A stretch of 64,000 bases of DNA from Novipirellula galeiformis (lineage in GTDB: Bacteria > Planctomycetota > Planctomycetia > Pirellulales > Pirellulaceae). Below are positions 8,877 to 17,943 of the stretch, in pieces. Under the pieces are notes generated by a model that saw only the letters and a program-made list of their open reading frames with translations, did no database searches and had not been told where the DNA came from. The stretch spans positions 215,793 through 279,792 of the forward strand of contig NZ_SJPT01000009.1 in assembly GCF_007860095.1 (NCBI RefSeq), read 5' to 3'. Position 1 is the first letter of the stretch. Every line of letters starts with the position of its first letter. Both the position numbers and the translations under genes were made by a program.

Positions 8877-9953
8877 TTGAGTGCCAATTGCATTGAATCC
8901 GATACGGCAATCGAATCGTGGCAAAATTCAGTTGCCGTTGGAAACGAAGTCCGGTCGTCCGAGGAACAGCATGCCTTGGATCGAGAGCTATTGATCGCCA
9001 GCCGTGAATTCGCGGTGGAGCAGCGCGCGAAGAGTTGGTGGCATCTAGGCACCACGCTTTTAGCCGTGCTGTTCTTTGCGAGTGTGGCCGGATTGGGACA
9101 CGCGTGGTGGTTGCGAAGCCTCGCCAGCCTGCTGACCGGTTTGACATTGGTGCGGATGTTTATCCTCTATCACGACTATCAACATCACGCCATTTTGAAG
9201 CATTCCAGATTGGCTAACTGGATTCTGAGTCTGTATGGCAACTTGATGCTCACGCCCCCGAGTGCGTGGAAACATTCACACGATTATCACCATCACCACA
9301 ATTCGAAGTTGTTTGGCGTCGACATTGGCTCGTTCCCAATCATGACGACCGAGAATTATCGAAAAGCATCCTGGTCAGACCGACTGGCTTACCGAATCTC
9401 ACGTCATCCGCTGGTGATTTTGCTGGGCTACTTTCCCGTCTTCCTTTACGGCATGTGCATTTGCACCGCGCAGCGCGATCCACGCCGGCATTGGGACGCT
9501 TTCACCTCGCTATTGATTCATTTTGGTTTCATCGCAGGCTGTGTTTGGTTCAGCGGTTGGACGACAACGATGTTCGTCTTTTTGCTGCCCACTTGGATTG
9601 CCACCTGTGCGGGAACCTACTTGTTCTACATCCAGCACAATTTTCCCGATGCGAAGATTCGTGACGGCGAAGAATGGAGCTACACCCACGCGGCGTTGCA
9701 ATCATCGAGTTTTCTCGATCTGGGTCCCGTGATGCACTGGATGACCGGTAACATTGGTTACCATCACGTGCATCATTTGAATGCGAAAATCCCTTTCTAT
9801 CGGCTTCCCGAGGCAATGCGGGCGCTTCCACCGCTGCAAGCACCGAGAAAAACGTCCCTCAAGCTTCGCGACATCATCGCTTGTTTAAATTTGAAGCTTT
9901 GGGACGAAGAGCAAGATCGCTTGATTACGTACGCCGAAGCCAAGCTGTCGTAG
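8877..9953 (+). CDS. Membrane fatty acid desaturase
   Basis: About 358 residues with the three histidine boxes of the acyl-lipid/acyl-CoA desaturase family: HDYQHH, HDYHHHHN and HHVHH (in GNIGYHHVHHLN). These bind the di-iron centre. Paired hydrophobic helices surround the boxes (LGTTLLAVLFFASVAGL, LVILLGYFPVFLYGM, and around the LLPTWIATCAG stretch). The resemblance is to Delta-12/omega-6 type enzymes, inferred only. No ATG start exists; TTG at 8877 follows AGGAAG at proper distance, while TTG at 8847 would add ten residues without a ribosome site. The dyad at 8767-8787 may control it, for example in response to temperature or fatty acids. Confidence 0.88.
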   Translation: MSANCIESDTAIESWQNSVAVGNEVRSSEEQHALDRELLIASREFAVEQRAKSWWHLGTTLLAVLFFASVAGLGHAWWLRSLASLLTGLTLVRMFILYHDYQHHAILKHSRLANWILSLYGNLMLTPPSAWKHSHDYHHHHNSKLFGVDIGSFPIMTTENYRKASWSDRLAYRISRHPLVILLGYFPVFLYGMCICTAQRDPRRHWDAFTSLLIHFGFIAGCVWFSGWTTTMFVFLLPTWIATCAGTYLFYIQHNFPDAKIRDGEEWSYTHAALQSSSFLDLGPVMHWMTGNIGYHHVHHLNAKIPFYRLPEAMRALPPLQAPRKTSLKLRDIIACLNLKLWDEEQDRLITYAEAKLS

Positions 9954-10152
9954 CGGTCCCGCGGCGGCGAAGCGGGTGCTAGCTCGGTCGCCGATTGGCG
10001 GACGTTAAACGCAGCAGGCTGTATGGGGCATCGTCGACTTCGCGCGCTGCCGCGAGCACAAACACCGTTGCCCACAAGCGCCGTTGCTCGCAAACGCCTT
10101 CGCCCCCAACCACGATCGCCCGCGTGCTTCCCGTGGTGTGCTCTAGCATGAC

Positions 10153-11646
10153 TCAGCGAGAACGACGCGCCGGAGGCGTCAAGCGATCAAGCATTTGCTT
10201 GGGCGGAAGCAGATCGAGCACGTCACGATCATGAGCATCCATTTGCTCGTAACGCTGCAGCAAGGTGCTGGCATCTTCCTCGCGAGACCATGCTTTTCGG
10301 CGCACCGTTTCCTCGGCCCAATAACGCAGCGTTACCGTTTCCATCATCGGATTGCGTGGGTCGCCGGCGATTGAATTGAGCAGGTCGCGATCGGTGTCTG
10401 ACAAGATGATCTCGATCGACGATAACTCCGCGACCGTCAAGGGAGCGGGACGATCCTGTGCATTGCCGCTGGGCGGTGAGCCCCGCCCCGACGAGCCTGG
10501 GCCCGCTGAGCCTGGGCCCGCTGAGCCTGGACCCGCTGAGCCACGGCCTCCCGGCCCACGAGCAAAGCCAAAACGCCCGTTGCGCAAATCGCCGCGTCCC
10601 ATATCGCCGAAAACGATCGCTCCAATCGTAATCATTTCAGCTCGTTTGGTGTCGGTGAATTGCGTCAAACGCGCGATCGAACGCGTCGTCGCCTGGTCTC
10701 CGTCGGCCAGTCGCTGTTTCAGGATTTGGTGCAGTGCGAAGGCAATTCGTTCGATCGAATCGTCCGACAAATTTAAACTCGATCGTTTGGAGACCGCATA
10801 TTGCGTTTGATCGATCGCTTGTTTGATGGCCTCGCGTCGCTCTTCAATCTGGTCGGATTCGATCTTGTCACGCAGGTCGCTTGACAACGTCTCACGCCAC
10901 GCCGAATACGCTTGCATTGTCTCTAGCATCGCGTCGGCGTCGGGTTGGGAGCGAACCGCATCGGCGGTCTCGCGTATGCGTTGCTGATCTGGCTCAGGCA
11001 GACTGGTGAATCGTTTCCAGCGAGAATCTAATTGCGCGCGTTCGACCAACGACAAGGTTTCGATCGCATCCTCGCGCTCGGACGTTTTGACGGTCGCAAC
11101 CATTGCTTTGGGAGGCGACAAGTCGCCGATCTCTTTCATGGCCGTGATCATTTTTGTCCATGAATCATTCAAAGCCAAATCACGCATCAATTGCAAATCG
11201 CGGCCGTAGTAATAGGCGTCGATGTTCTCGGCAATCGCCAAATCTTCGAGTTGGGATTGGTAATCCGTGGCGCGGACCGCGTAGATCGATCCTGCCGCGA
11301 CCAAGGCAGCAACCCCGCTGAGCAGCAACGTGATCAAGGGCCAGCGGAACCGAGTCACTGCGAAACGCGGTCGTGAGGTGTCGGCGTGGGGGATCGCAAG
11401 ATCCGCGACCACCAACTCCAATGTCGACTCCACCAACTTTTCACACGGAGTGGTGCTGGGAAACTCGTCCAATAAATCCCAACCTTGCTGCAGTTCCTGC
11501 AACCGACGCCGCAATCCTTCCTCGGCCAACAGACGATCTTCGAGTCGGCTGCGCAGGTCACTCTCAAGCTCGCCATCGACATAGGCAACGAGCAACTCGT
11601 CGTCAGGGTCCAGCGGCGCGTCATCGGTCAGCAGTGTCGAGATCAC
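10153..11646 (-). CDS. Anti-sigma-factor-like membrane protein
   Basis: 497 residues. The cytoplasmic N-terminus (LDPDDELLVAYVDGELESD) resembles the anti-sigma start seen in many planctomycetes ('LVAYLDGEL'). A single membrane helix follows at about 103-123 (WPLITLLLSGVAALVAAGS), then a long helical extracytoplasmic region. Near residues 375-400 is a low-complexity stretch of GPGSA repeats, encoded by 15-bp DNA repeats at about 10493-10550. The GTG start overlaps the stop of the upstream sigma gene by 4 bp (GTGA), strong evidence for translational coupling and for a cognate sigma/anti-sigma pair. No zinc-finger HxxxCxxC motif is seen. Confidence 0.75.
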   Translation of the reverse strand: MISTLLTDDAPLDPDDELLVAYVDGELESDLRSRLEDRLLAEEGLRRRLQELQQGWDLLDEFPSTTPCEKLVESTLELVVADLAIPHADTSRPRFAVTRFRWPLITLLLSGVAALVAAGSIYAVRATDYQSQLEDLAIAENIDAYYYGRDLQLMRDLALNDSWTKMITAMKEIGDLSPPKAMVATVKTSEREDAIETLSLVERAQLDSRWKRFTSLPEPDQQRIRETADAVRSQPDADAMLETMQAYSAWRETLSSDLRDKIESDQIEERREAIKQAIDQTQYAVSKRSSLNLSDDSIERIAFALHQILKQRLADGDQATTRSIARLTQFTDTKRAEMITIGAIVFGDMGRGDLRNGRFGFARGPGGRGSAGPGSAGPGSAGPGSSGRGSPPSGNAQDRPAPLTVAELSSIEIILSDTDRDLLNSIAGDPRNPMMETVTLRYWAEETVRRKAWSREEDASTLLQRYEQMDAHDRDVLDLLPPKQMLDRLTPPARRSR

Positions 11647-12275
11647 GACTCCACCTCCTTGGTGATCAGCCCCGAGTCAACGTAGGGTTGAAGGATCTCT
11701 TTTAAGTTCACTCTCGCTCGGCTGAGTAACGACTTGACCGCTTTGGGGGTCAGTTCCATCGTTTCGGCAATTTCGATGTAACTCATGTTTTCAAAACGTG
11801 ACAACATCAACGCCATTCGCTGGCGCTCGCTTAAGGACTGGACCGCTTGACGTACCATCTCGGCTCGCTCGCTTCCCTCGCTGAGGCGTGTTGGCATCAA
11901 ACCGCTCGCTTCTAGCGCGGTGGATGCGAGTAGTTGGGCATCGCTCGGGGCATCACTGCCCCGAGGGGCATCCACCTCGTTGACTTCGCGGCGACGGGAC
12001 AGCGTTCGAGTTGAATTCCGCGCCACATTACCTGCGATTGTAAATAACCATGTGGAAAATTTTGCGCCCGGTTCGTACCGCTTTCGAGCGCGATAAACGC
12101 GTAAAAAGATTTCTTGGGTCAAGTCCTCGGCCAATTGATGACTGGGGCCGAGCGTGTGCATCAATCGCACCAATCTTGCCTCGTATCGACGCACCAATTC
12201 TTCAAACGCTCCAGCGTCATCGTCGCGAACGCGCAGCATCAAACGAACGTCCGGATCGGACTGTTGATAACGCAT
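11643..12275 (-). CDS. ECF-type RNA polymerase sigma factor
   Basis: About 210 residues. Region 2 appears as DAGAFEELVRRYEARLVRL ... AEDLTQEIFLRVYRARKRY ... FSTWLFTIAGNVARN, and region 4 as ERQRMALMLSRFENMSYI ... TPKAVKSLLSRARVNLK. It directs RNA polymerase to a small regulon and is probably held inactive by the downstream membrane protein, with which it shares a 4-bp GTGA overlap. I prefer the ATG at 12275 (MRYQQSDPDVR) to the in-frame TTG at 12299. Target genes cannot be told from the sequence. Confidence 0.93.
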   Translation of the reverse strand: MRYQQSDPDVRLMLRVRDDDAGAFEELVRRYEARLVRLMHTLGPSHQLAEDLTQEIFLRVYRARKRYEPGAKFSTWLFTIAGNVARNSTRTLSRRREVNEVDAPRGSDAPSDAQLLASTALEASGLMPTRLSEGSERAEMVRQAVQSLSERQRMALMLSRFENMSYIEIAETMELTPKAVKSLLSRARVNLKEILQPYVDSGLITKEVES

Positions 12276-12788
12276 CGCGGTGGAATCGCTAACTGCCAAA
12301 CAAACGTTTCGAGAAAGAGAGGGCGTTACGGAAAAGAGAGGAACGGCGACCGCAGCAAACGGTTCTGTTTAGTCTAGTGTTTTAGGGATCAATGGGGATC
12401 GATACGATCATCCCCACTTCAATTAACCCGGATTTTAACCCGAAGTTTCGTGAAAACTTTGCCGCGCAATCGGGGCAGCATTCCGCAATGCTTGCGTTCG
12501 TTAACGCTTCGTCGGATTTTCAACCGCCGCGACTATTATTCAGTCGCGACCGCATTGGGCTCCGCCGTCCTGCTCTCGGCGTACCCATTTCTGGGGGTGA
12601 AGCGTGCCGAGGCCCGAAGTGCCAGCGTTTTATCCGCTAAAACGCTGTTCTTTTCGCTGGAAATGAGCTTTGTATCGTCGTCTGGTGCTTTGGCACACCC
12701 TTTGCCAATACCTCTGGATCAGCAGATTGATGAGGCATGTCGATGCCATTGGCGAAATTTTTTTGGCAAGTGGAGATAGGAGACTTTC
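12276..12788. other. Gap upstream of the sigma gene; no convincing gene
   Basis: A GTG-started frame at 12450-12779 (109 codons) has one hydrophobic stretch (SVATALGSAVLLSAYPFLG) but no ribosome site, and I do not call it. At 12860-12911 there is a degenerate ~15-bp repeat (CTCCAAAATC-type words), just inside the next small gene. The sigma promoter should lie in 12300-12400, but I see no clear boxes. Confidence 0.4.
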
Positions 12789-12986
12789 GTGAGATTACAA
12801 TGGAACGTTGCTGAAACTTATCCCCTCGCGTTCGAGCGATCCGGCCAGCCCGTTTGCGGCCTCACGCTCCAAAATCATACGCTCCAAAATCCTGCGCCCC
12901 AAAATCCTGCTTTTCAGAACCTTGACGCCGTTCCTGTCGTAAGGACGGTTCTCGATGCGACCGGTCATCGGGGAGTGTTTTTGTGA
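12789..12986 (+). CDS. Possible small protein, coupled to the next gene
   Basis: A 65-codon frame starting with GTG at 12789, with a good ribosome site (AGGAG, 6-7 bases upstream). Its stop overlaps the GTG start of the next frame (GTGA at 12983-12986), an arrangement used elsewhere in this window for coupled genes. The protein has no hydrophobic segment and contains the repeat LQNHTLQNPAPQNPAFQN, encoded by short tandem DNA repeats. No family is recognised. It may be a leader whose translation sets that of the downstream gene. Confidence 0.4.
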   Translation: MRLQWNVAETYPLAFERSGQPVCGLTLQNHTLQNPAPQNPAFQNLDAVPVVRTVLDATGHRGVFL

Positions 12987-13255
12987 ATCACACCAAGAAA
13001 ATCAACCGTGCCTCTCGCAACGGTCAACGTGAACTTCCTTGGCAAGTTCCGTTTGCAGCCGCGGCACACCTCAATCACTGTCCGTCCCCCTCTTTTAAAA
13101 AAAACACTCGTGAACAGGAGGCGAGTGATCGAGAGCTGCAACCGCTCTCTGCTCAAGTCGATCGCGGACTTCGGGGACTGCGTTGGTTCCTGATGATGTT
13201 GGTCGGCGGCTGCCTCACGCTCGGAGCCATTGTTTGGTGGCGACTGCTCCATTGA
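12983..13255 (+). CDS. Small C-terminally anchored membrane protein
   Basis: 90 codons from GTG. The N-terminal two thirds are basic and polar; the C-terminus is a single hydrophobic helix (WFLMMLVGGCLTLGAIVWW) followed by RLLH-stop, which looks like a tail anchor. It overlaps the upstream small frame by 4 bp and lies 84 bp before the HPF-like gene. No function can be assigned. Confidence 0.5.
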   Translation: MNHTKKINRASRNGQRELPWQVPFAAAAHLNHCPSPSFKKNTREQEASDRELQPLSAQVDRGLRGLRWFLMMLVGGCLTLGAIVWWRLLH

Positions 13256-13339
13256 GTCATCACCATCGGATCGCTTCGCTGTGTGTCCAGAAGAACTTTC
13301 GTTAGTCGTTTCGTTATCCCGGTACAAAGGATCAAACAG

Positions 13340-13759
13340 ATGAAGTTAGATATCAGCAGCAATCGAATCGTGATTGGTAACTCCCTTCGCAACCACATTG
13401 AGGAACGGCTCAATCAATCGTTTCAAAGGTTGGAACGGTGGGTGCAAAAGGTTTCGATTTGTCTGGATGACATCAATGGTCCTCGCGGCGGAGTGTGCAA
13501 GCAATGTCGCGTCGTCGTGACGCTCAACGGCGTCGAGTCGGTGGTTGTCACCGAAACGGGGGACAGCGTAGGGGCGTCGTTATCCCAAGCGATTCGACGT
13601 GCCGGATATGCGCTGAAGCGACGTGTGAAGTCAAAGCAGCACCGCCGAACCAAGCAAGTCAAACGACTCCATTCGGATCCCATCGTATTGGCCGCAAGTG
13701 TCGTTGACAGCGAGTTGGGGGAGTTGGCTGAACCGACGGAACTTCACAAAGTGGAGTGA
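13340..13759 (+). CDS. Ribosome hibernation-promoting factor-like protein
   Basis: About 139 residues of the HPF/YfiA (ribosomal subunit interface, sigma-54 modulation) family: N-terminal MKLDISSNRIVIGNSLRNHIEERL with the beta-alpha-beta pattern, KVSICLDDINGPRGG, the VVVTLNG strand and helix SVGASLSQAIRRAGYALKRRV. Such proteins bind the 30S decoding region and idle ribosomes in slow growth. The start at 13340 has AAAGG upstream; a longer in-frame start at 13283 adds unmatched residues. The C-terminal tail is short and acidic, so the long-HPF dimerisation domain is absent. The stop codon lies in a 16-bp tandem repeat. Confidence 0.8.
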   Translation: MKLDISSNRIVIGNSLRNHIEERLNQSFQRLERWVQKVSICLDDINGPRGGVCKQCRVVVTLNGVESVVVTETGDSVGASLSQAIRRAGYALKRRVKSKQHRRTKQVKRLHSDPIVLAASVVDSELGELAEPTELHKVE

Positions 13760-13800
13760 TGACACCTCGGAGTGATGACACCTCGGAGTGGTGACACTTC
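13753..13800. repeat. 16-bp tandem repeat on the HPF-like stop codon
   Basis: Three units of GGAGTGATGACACCTC (13753-13768, 13769-13784, and a variant at 13785-13800). The stop codon TGA (13757-13759) is inside the first unit. Confidence 0.85.
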
Positions 13801-13890
13801 GAGTGACGCGACTCGACGGTAACTGACTTGGGAATCTCCTCGGCAACCCGGATATTGAGAGCCGGGCGCCGAGGGAGGGATTGGATGCCG

Positions 13891-15342
13891 CTAGTTTTCG
13901 CGGTCCCTGTCGTTCCGGAGCCGTTTTTCAAATGTCAGCCCCAGATCTGCGATCTTGGTTCTCAGCGTGCTGCGGGCAATGCCCAAGATTTCACTCGCTT
14001 GGGCTTGGTTTCCTCCCGCATATTGCAACGTTTCGGGTAACAAGATGCGATCGATTTCGCCGTGCAGTTTCTGATACAAACTGGGATGTCCCTGGGAAAG
14101 TAATTCGTGAATGAATTGGCGAATGTTTTCGACATCCAAGGCTGAGGTGGTGTGATCTTCGCCGGCCAGCACCTCCCCGCGACACGTTGCCGGGAGCGAA
14201 GCGGCCGATAGCACTTCGCCTACGTTTCGCACCAACGCATGCTTCACTGCGTTTTGCAGTTCCCGTACATTTCCTGGCCAACGGTATTGCTCGAGCATGG
14301 TCATCGCCTCGGGGGCGATGGATCGGATCTGTTTTTGCAAGTCGGCACTGAACAGCTTGATGAAGTGTTCAACGAAGATGGGGATGTCATCGACACGCTC
14401 TCGCAGCGGAGGTAATTGGATCGCGAACACGCTGAGCCGATAATAAAGGTCTTCGCGGAACGTCCCCTCGTTGACCATCTCGAGCAAGTGGCGGTTGGTC
14501 GCCGCAATCACTCGCACGTCGACCTGGATTGTTTCGTTGCTGCCCACGCGTTCAAAGCTTCCGTCTTGTAATAGGCGTAGCACTTTTGCTTGCGTCGTGG
14601 AGGTCATGTCACCGATCTCGTCGAGGAAAATGGTCCCCTTGTCGACCTGTTCAAACTTTCCGATCCGACGTTTGTCGGCTCCTGTGAAGGCGCCACGTTC
14701 ATGCCCGAACAGTTCACTCTCGAGTAAGTTTTCGGGTAACGCCGCGCAATTGATCGCCAAAAAGGGACGCTCCGCGCGACGACTGTGTTGGTAGATCGCG
14801 CGTGCCACCATCTCCTTGCCGGTCCCGGTCTCGCCGAGGATCAAGGCATTGACATCTTGAGGGGCCACTTGGCCGATCGATTTGTAGACCTCCTGCATCG
14901 CTGGAGAACGACCCACGATCTGGTCCGCATTCGCGTCGCCGTCCCCCGCGATTTCAAACCGGGCGGGCACTCGGCTCATGCGACTGATCTCGAGCGCACG
15001 ATGGATGGTGGATAACAAATTTTCAAACTCAACCGGCTTCAACAGATACTCAAAGGCTCCACGTTTCATCGCCTCAATCGCCGTTTCACTCGTCGAGTAG
15101 GCGGTGATGATAATGACTGGAATTCGGGCGTCGATTTCGTGAATACAATGGAACGCGTCGAGCCCCGACATGTCGGGCAACCGTACGTCGAGAAGCACCG
15201 CATCGGGACGATGTTCTCGGACGGCGGCAATCCCACTTTCCGCCGTGCCCGCCGTGATCACTTCGAGGGAGTCGGTTTCCAGACTTTTCTTGAGCGAGTA
15301 GAGCAGGTTGGGTTCGTCATCAATGATGATTAGTTTGGGCAC
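13891..15342 (-). CDS. NtrC-family sigma-54-dependent response regulator
   Basis: 483 residues in three domains. The receiver (about 1-120) has the acidic pair DDE at 8-10, phospho-acceptor D52 in LLDVRLPDMSG and a conserved Lys in LLKPVEFENLL. The AAA+ domain (about 145-380) carries Walker A GETGTGKE, the sigma-54 contact loop GAFTGA and Walker B IFLDEIGDM. A Fis-type helix-turn-helix ends the protein (NQAQASEILGIARSTLRTKI). It should activate sigma-54 promoters once phosphorylated by the kinase encoded just upstream. The start is GTG at 15340-15342, after a weak ribosome site. Confidence 0.95.
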   Translation of the reverse strand: MPKLIIIDDEPNLLYSLKKSLETDSLEVITAGTAESGIAAVREHRPDAVLLDVRLPDMSGLDAFHCIHEIDARIPVIIITAYSTSETAIEAMKRGAFEYLLKPVEFENLLSTIHRALEISRMSRVPARFEIAGDGDANADQIVGRSPAMQEVYKSIGQVAPQDVNALILGETGTGKEMVARAIYQHSRRAERPFLAINCAALPENLLESELFGHERGAFTGADKRRIGKFEQVDKGTIFLDEIGDMTSTTQAKVLRLLQDGSFERVGSNETIQVDVRVIAATNRHLLEMVNEGTFREDLYYRLSVFAIQLPPLRERVDDIPIFVEHFIKLFSADLQKQIRSIAPEAMTMLEQYRWPGNVRELQNAVKHALVRNVGEVLSAASLPATCRGEVLAGEDHTTSALDVENIRQFIHELLSQGHPSLYQKLHGEIDRILLPETLQYAGGNQAQASEILGIARSTLRTKIADLGLTFEKRLRNDRDREN

Positions 15343-15353
15343 TTCGGGTTCCA

Positions 15354-15455
15354 GGTCAGGTCAGATGAGGTCAGATGAGGTCAGATGAGGTCAGATGAGG
15401 TCAGATGGGGTCAGATGAGGTCAGATGGGGTCAGATGGGGTCAGGTCAGATGGGG
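15354..15455. repeat. 10-bp variable tandem repeat between kinase and regulator genes
   Basis: About ten head-to-tail units of GGTCAGATGA or its G variant (GGTCAGATGG), with one interrupted copy near 15441-15446. The repeat fills nearly the whole gap between the kinase stop (15441-15443) and the regulator start, and also encodes the last residues of the kinase (HLT-stop). Confidence 0.95.
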
Positions 15456-16964
15456 TAACGCGGTTCCAACGGCCAACGGCAATCGCACCTTGAATTCGGT
15501 GCCGCCGCCGCTGCGAGCTTCCGCTAGGAGCTGGCCTTCGTGAGCATCAATGATTCGCCGCGAGACGGCGAGGCCGAGCCCCACGCCGGGATCTTTGGTG
15601 CTAAAGAACGGCTCGAAAATTCGCTCGAGTTGCTCCATGGGTAAACCACAGCCGTTATCAATGACGCTCAAGCATACCCATTCGGGTCGTCCAGCGGGCG
15701 ATGCCTCGTTGTCTGAATCGATGCCTTGTCGCTCAACGATCACTGAAATCTCTCCGCCATTGGGCACTGCATCAAATGCATTGAGTAGCAGATTCAGCAG
15801 CACTTGTCGCAACTGTGACGCATCGCCTTGCACCACCATTGATTCATTTGGCAATTGGGTGTCGAGTTGAATGTGTCGAGTTTCCGCGCGGCTTGCCACA
15901 AGCCCCATCGTTTGACGGACGATGGCGGCCAGCTCAACGGGTTTAGATTCCAGTTCCGCGGGGCGAGCAAAATCGAGAAAGGTTTGTAGCAGATTGTCGA
16001 GTCGCGTTATTTCTTCGTCTAAAATGGCCAAGTCGGTCGCGTTCAAGTTCGTCGAAGGGGGATCCCGGCGGGCCGATTGCACGAGTGTCTTCATGCACAT
16101 CAACGGGTTTCGTAGTTCGTGGGCCAAGCCGGCCGCTAGTTGTCCCACCGCAGCCAATTGATCGGCGCGAATCACTTCATGCTGTTTCACTTGCAATTGT
16201 TCAACCACCGTGGCGACGCGACTGGCGACCGTTTCGAGCACGATTTGTAAGTCCTGTAGACTTGGGTCCGCCGATACTTCGACCGGTCCAACGACCATGT
16301 CCAACTTGCCTACGACATCACGAATCGGAACCGAGAGCATGAACATGGAACGGTTGATCGCTCGGGACACCCCGTACCCAGCTTCCAAGCCGACCACCGC
16401 GCCGCAGGCGCCTAGCAATACCATCACCAATGCCAATTTATGAGCCAATGACTGGTTTTGTAGGTTGCTTTGTTCGAGCTCATTTTCGTTCAGCTTGAGA
16501 TAGTGGTGAGCTCTTTGTAAAACGTGGTCCGACAGAATGGCTCCGCGTAGTTGTTCGATATCCGTGGACGAAATTGGTGTCGTCCGGTCATCGACAAGTT
16601 GGTGCAATTGGATGAAATAATCCTGTAAACCCCCACGCAGTTCTGCCAATACCGTTCGCTCTTCGGTGGTCGCCGATAACGCGGTGGCCTGAGAGAGCCA
16701 TTGATTGACGTCACGTTCCTGTTCGACCGCGACATCGAGGTGTGCTGGTTCGTGGGTCAGTGAGAACATACCGAGCTCATGTCGCATCTCATGAACGAGC
16801 AACTCCAATTCCTCCGCCGCTCGGATGCTCGCCACATTGACATCGAGGAGTTGCGAGTTTTGCCGTTGCAACTCAAGCACATACCACGCTCCTGAAAAAC
16901 CGAGGCACAGCAACGCGAAGCCGCTGACGGATAGAAAAACCCCCAGTTTGTTTCGTAGCTTCAT
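15441..16964 (-). CDS. Sensor histidine kinase (NtrB/ZraS-like partner)
   Basis: 507 residues. Two membrane helices (about 9-30 and 176-200) enclose a ~145-residue helical, probably periplasmic, sensor region. A dimerisation/phosphotransfer domain has H282 in AHELRNPLMCMKTL, and the ATPase domain shows the N box LNLLLNAFDAV, VIDNGCGL and GLGLAVSRRIID. It should phosphorylate the regulator encoded immediately downstream. The helical sensor between two helices resembles four-helix-bundle sensors; the signal is unknown. Its final codons fall in the 10-bp tandem repeat, so changes in repeat number could alter the C-terminus. Confidence 0.94.
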   Translation of the reverse strand: MKLRNKLGVFLSVSGFALLCLGFSGAWYVLELQRQNSQLLDVNVASIRAAEELELLVHEMRHELGMFSLTHEPAHLDVAVEQERDVNQWLSQATALSATTEERTVLAELRGGLQDYFIQLHQLVDDRTTPISSTDIEQLRGAILSDHVLQRAHHYLKLNENELEQSNLQNQSLAHKLALVMVLLGACGAVVGLEAGYGVSRAINRSMFMLSVPIRDVVGKLDMVVGPVEVSADPSLQDLQIVLETVASRVATVVEQLQVKQHEVIRADQLAAVGQLAAGLAHELRNPLMCMKTLVQSARRDPPSTNLNATDLAILDEEITRLDNLLQTFLDFARPAELESKPVELAAIVRQTMGLVASRAETRHIQLDTQLPNESMVVQGDASQLRQVLLNLLLNAFDAVPNGGEISVIVERQGIDSDNEASPAGRPEWVCLSVIDNGCGLPMEQLERIFEPFFSTKDPGVGLGLAVSRRIIDAHEGQLLAEARSGGGTEFKVRLPLAVGTALPHLT

Positions 16965-17433
16965 TAAAAGTGACTCGCCAGTGGTGGATGAAATTCAGTC
17001 GGCAACGATGAAAATCGACAAGAAAATTGAATCTGCCGCGTTGGGGGCCGGACGCGTTGGTTCAAGGGGGCATGCGAGCAGACGGCTGCCGCATTTGTTG
17101 CCCGCTTTCTACGTTGCCCGCTTTGTTGCTTGACACGCTCATTGGCAAACGCTGTGCCTTCGCCAGCCAAGCTTATTCGTTGAAGCACGCGGCTCCGCTT
17201 TGAAACGATAGCCTGATATCGGGGCTGCACGCGTTGAAGGTTCGCCTCAAGTGCATTGCTCGCCGCGAGTGCATGACGCGTCTCGAATAGCGTCCACCGC
17301 AGAAACCTTTGCTATATTGAATTTTACCGTGTCGCACAAGCGTTAGGCTCCGGCGGTGGTGTTCAGTCGGTTTCGCTTCGTTCGATTCCCTTTGTTCAAT
17401 TCCCACAACCTCCCACGCGGAAGTGAGTGACCC
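16965..17433. other. Intergenic, divergent promoters
   Basis: Lies between the divergent kinase and HEAT-repeat genes. A possible -10 box TATATT is at about 17313, for the HEAT gene. Otherwise I see nothing recognisable. Confidence 0.4.
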
Positions 17434-17943
17434 ATGAATTCCAATGAAATTAAATTGGCGGTGAAGCAACTTGCTTCGGCGGATGGCGTTGACCGCGAGA
17501 AAGCTCGCCAGTCATTGGTCGATGCAAACAGCCACGAAGTGATCCAGGCGGTGATTGCCGAATTGGTGGACCCCCGCCGTCAAGTTCGTTGGGAAGCGGC
17601 CAAAGCGTTGTCGCAAATAGCCGAGCCGATTGCCGCGCTGCCGTTGGTGCACGCCATGGACGATGAAGACCACGACGTTGCCTGGGTCGCCGCGGAGGGC
17701 GTGGCCGAGATGGGCGAAGCCGGATTGGAAGCGGTGCTCAGTGGGCTGACGCGGTCGAGTCGCTCGGGATCGTTTTACAAAGTCGCCCACCATGCACTCA
17801 AGCAAATCCGCAAGCACGGCAGGCATCGACAGCTCATTGCGACGGTGATGGAGTCGTTAGAGGGGGTTGAACCCCGTTTGTCAGCACCGATCGCGGCCTA
17901 TCACGCCTTGCAACAACTTCGCGGTGACGGAGTGCCAAGCTGA
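17434..17943 (+). CDS. HEAT-repeat protein
   Basis: 169 residues made of helical repeats of the HEAT/PBS-lyase type, for example VDPRRQVRWEAAKALSQIAE and DEDHDVAWVAAEGVAEMG, each about 30 residues. Such proteins act as scaffolds or protein-binding modules. There is no signal peptide, so it should be cytosolic. It starts at ATG 17434 with a weak ribosome site and stands alone. No substrate or partner can be inferred. Confidence 0.8.
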   Translation: MNSNEIKLAVKQLASADGVDREKARQSLVDANSHEVIQAVIAELVDPRRQVRWEAAKALSQIAEPIAALPLVHAMDDEDHDVAWVAAEGVAEMGEAGLEAVLSGLTRSSRSGSFYKVAHHALKQIRKHGRHRQLIATVMESLEGVEPRLSAPIAAYHALQQLRGDGVPS

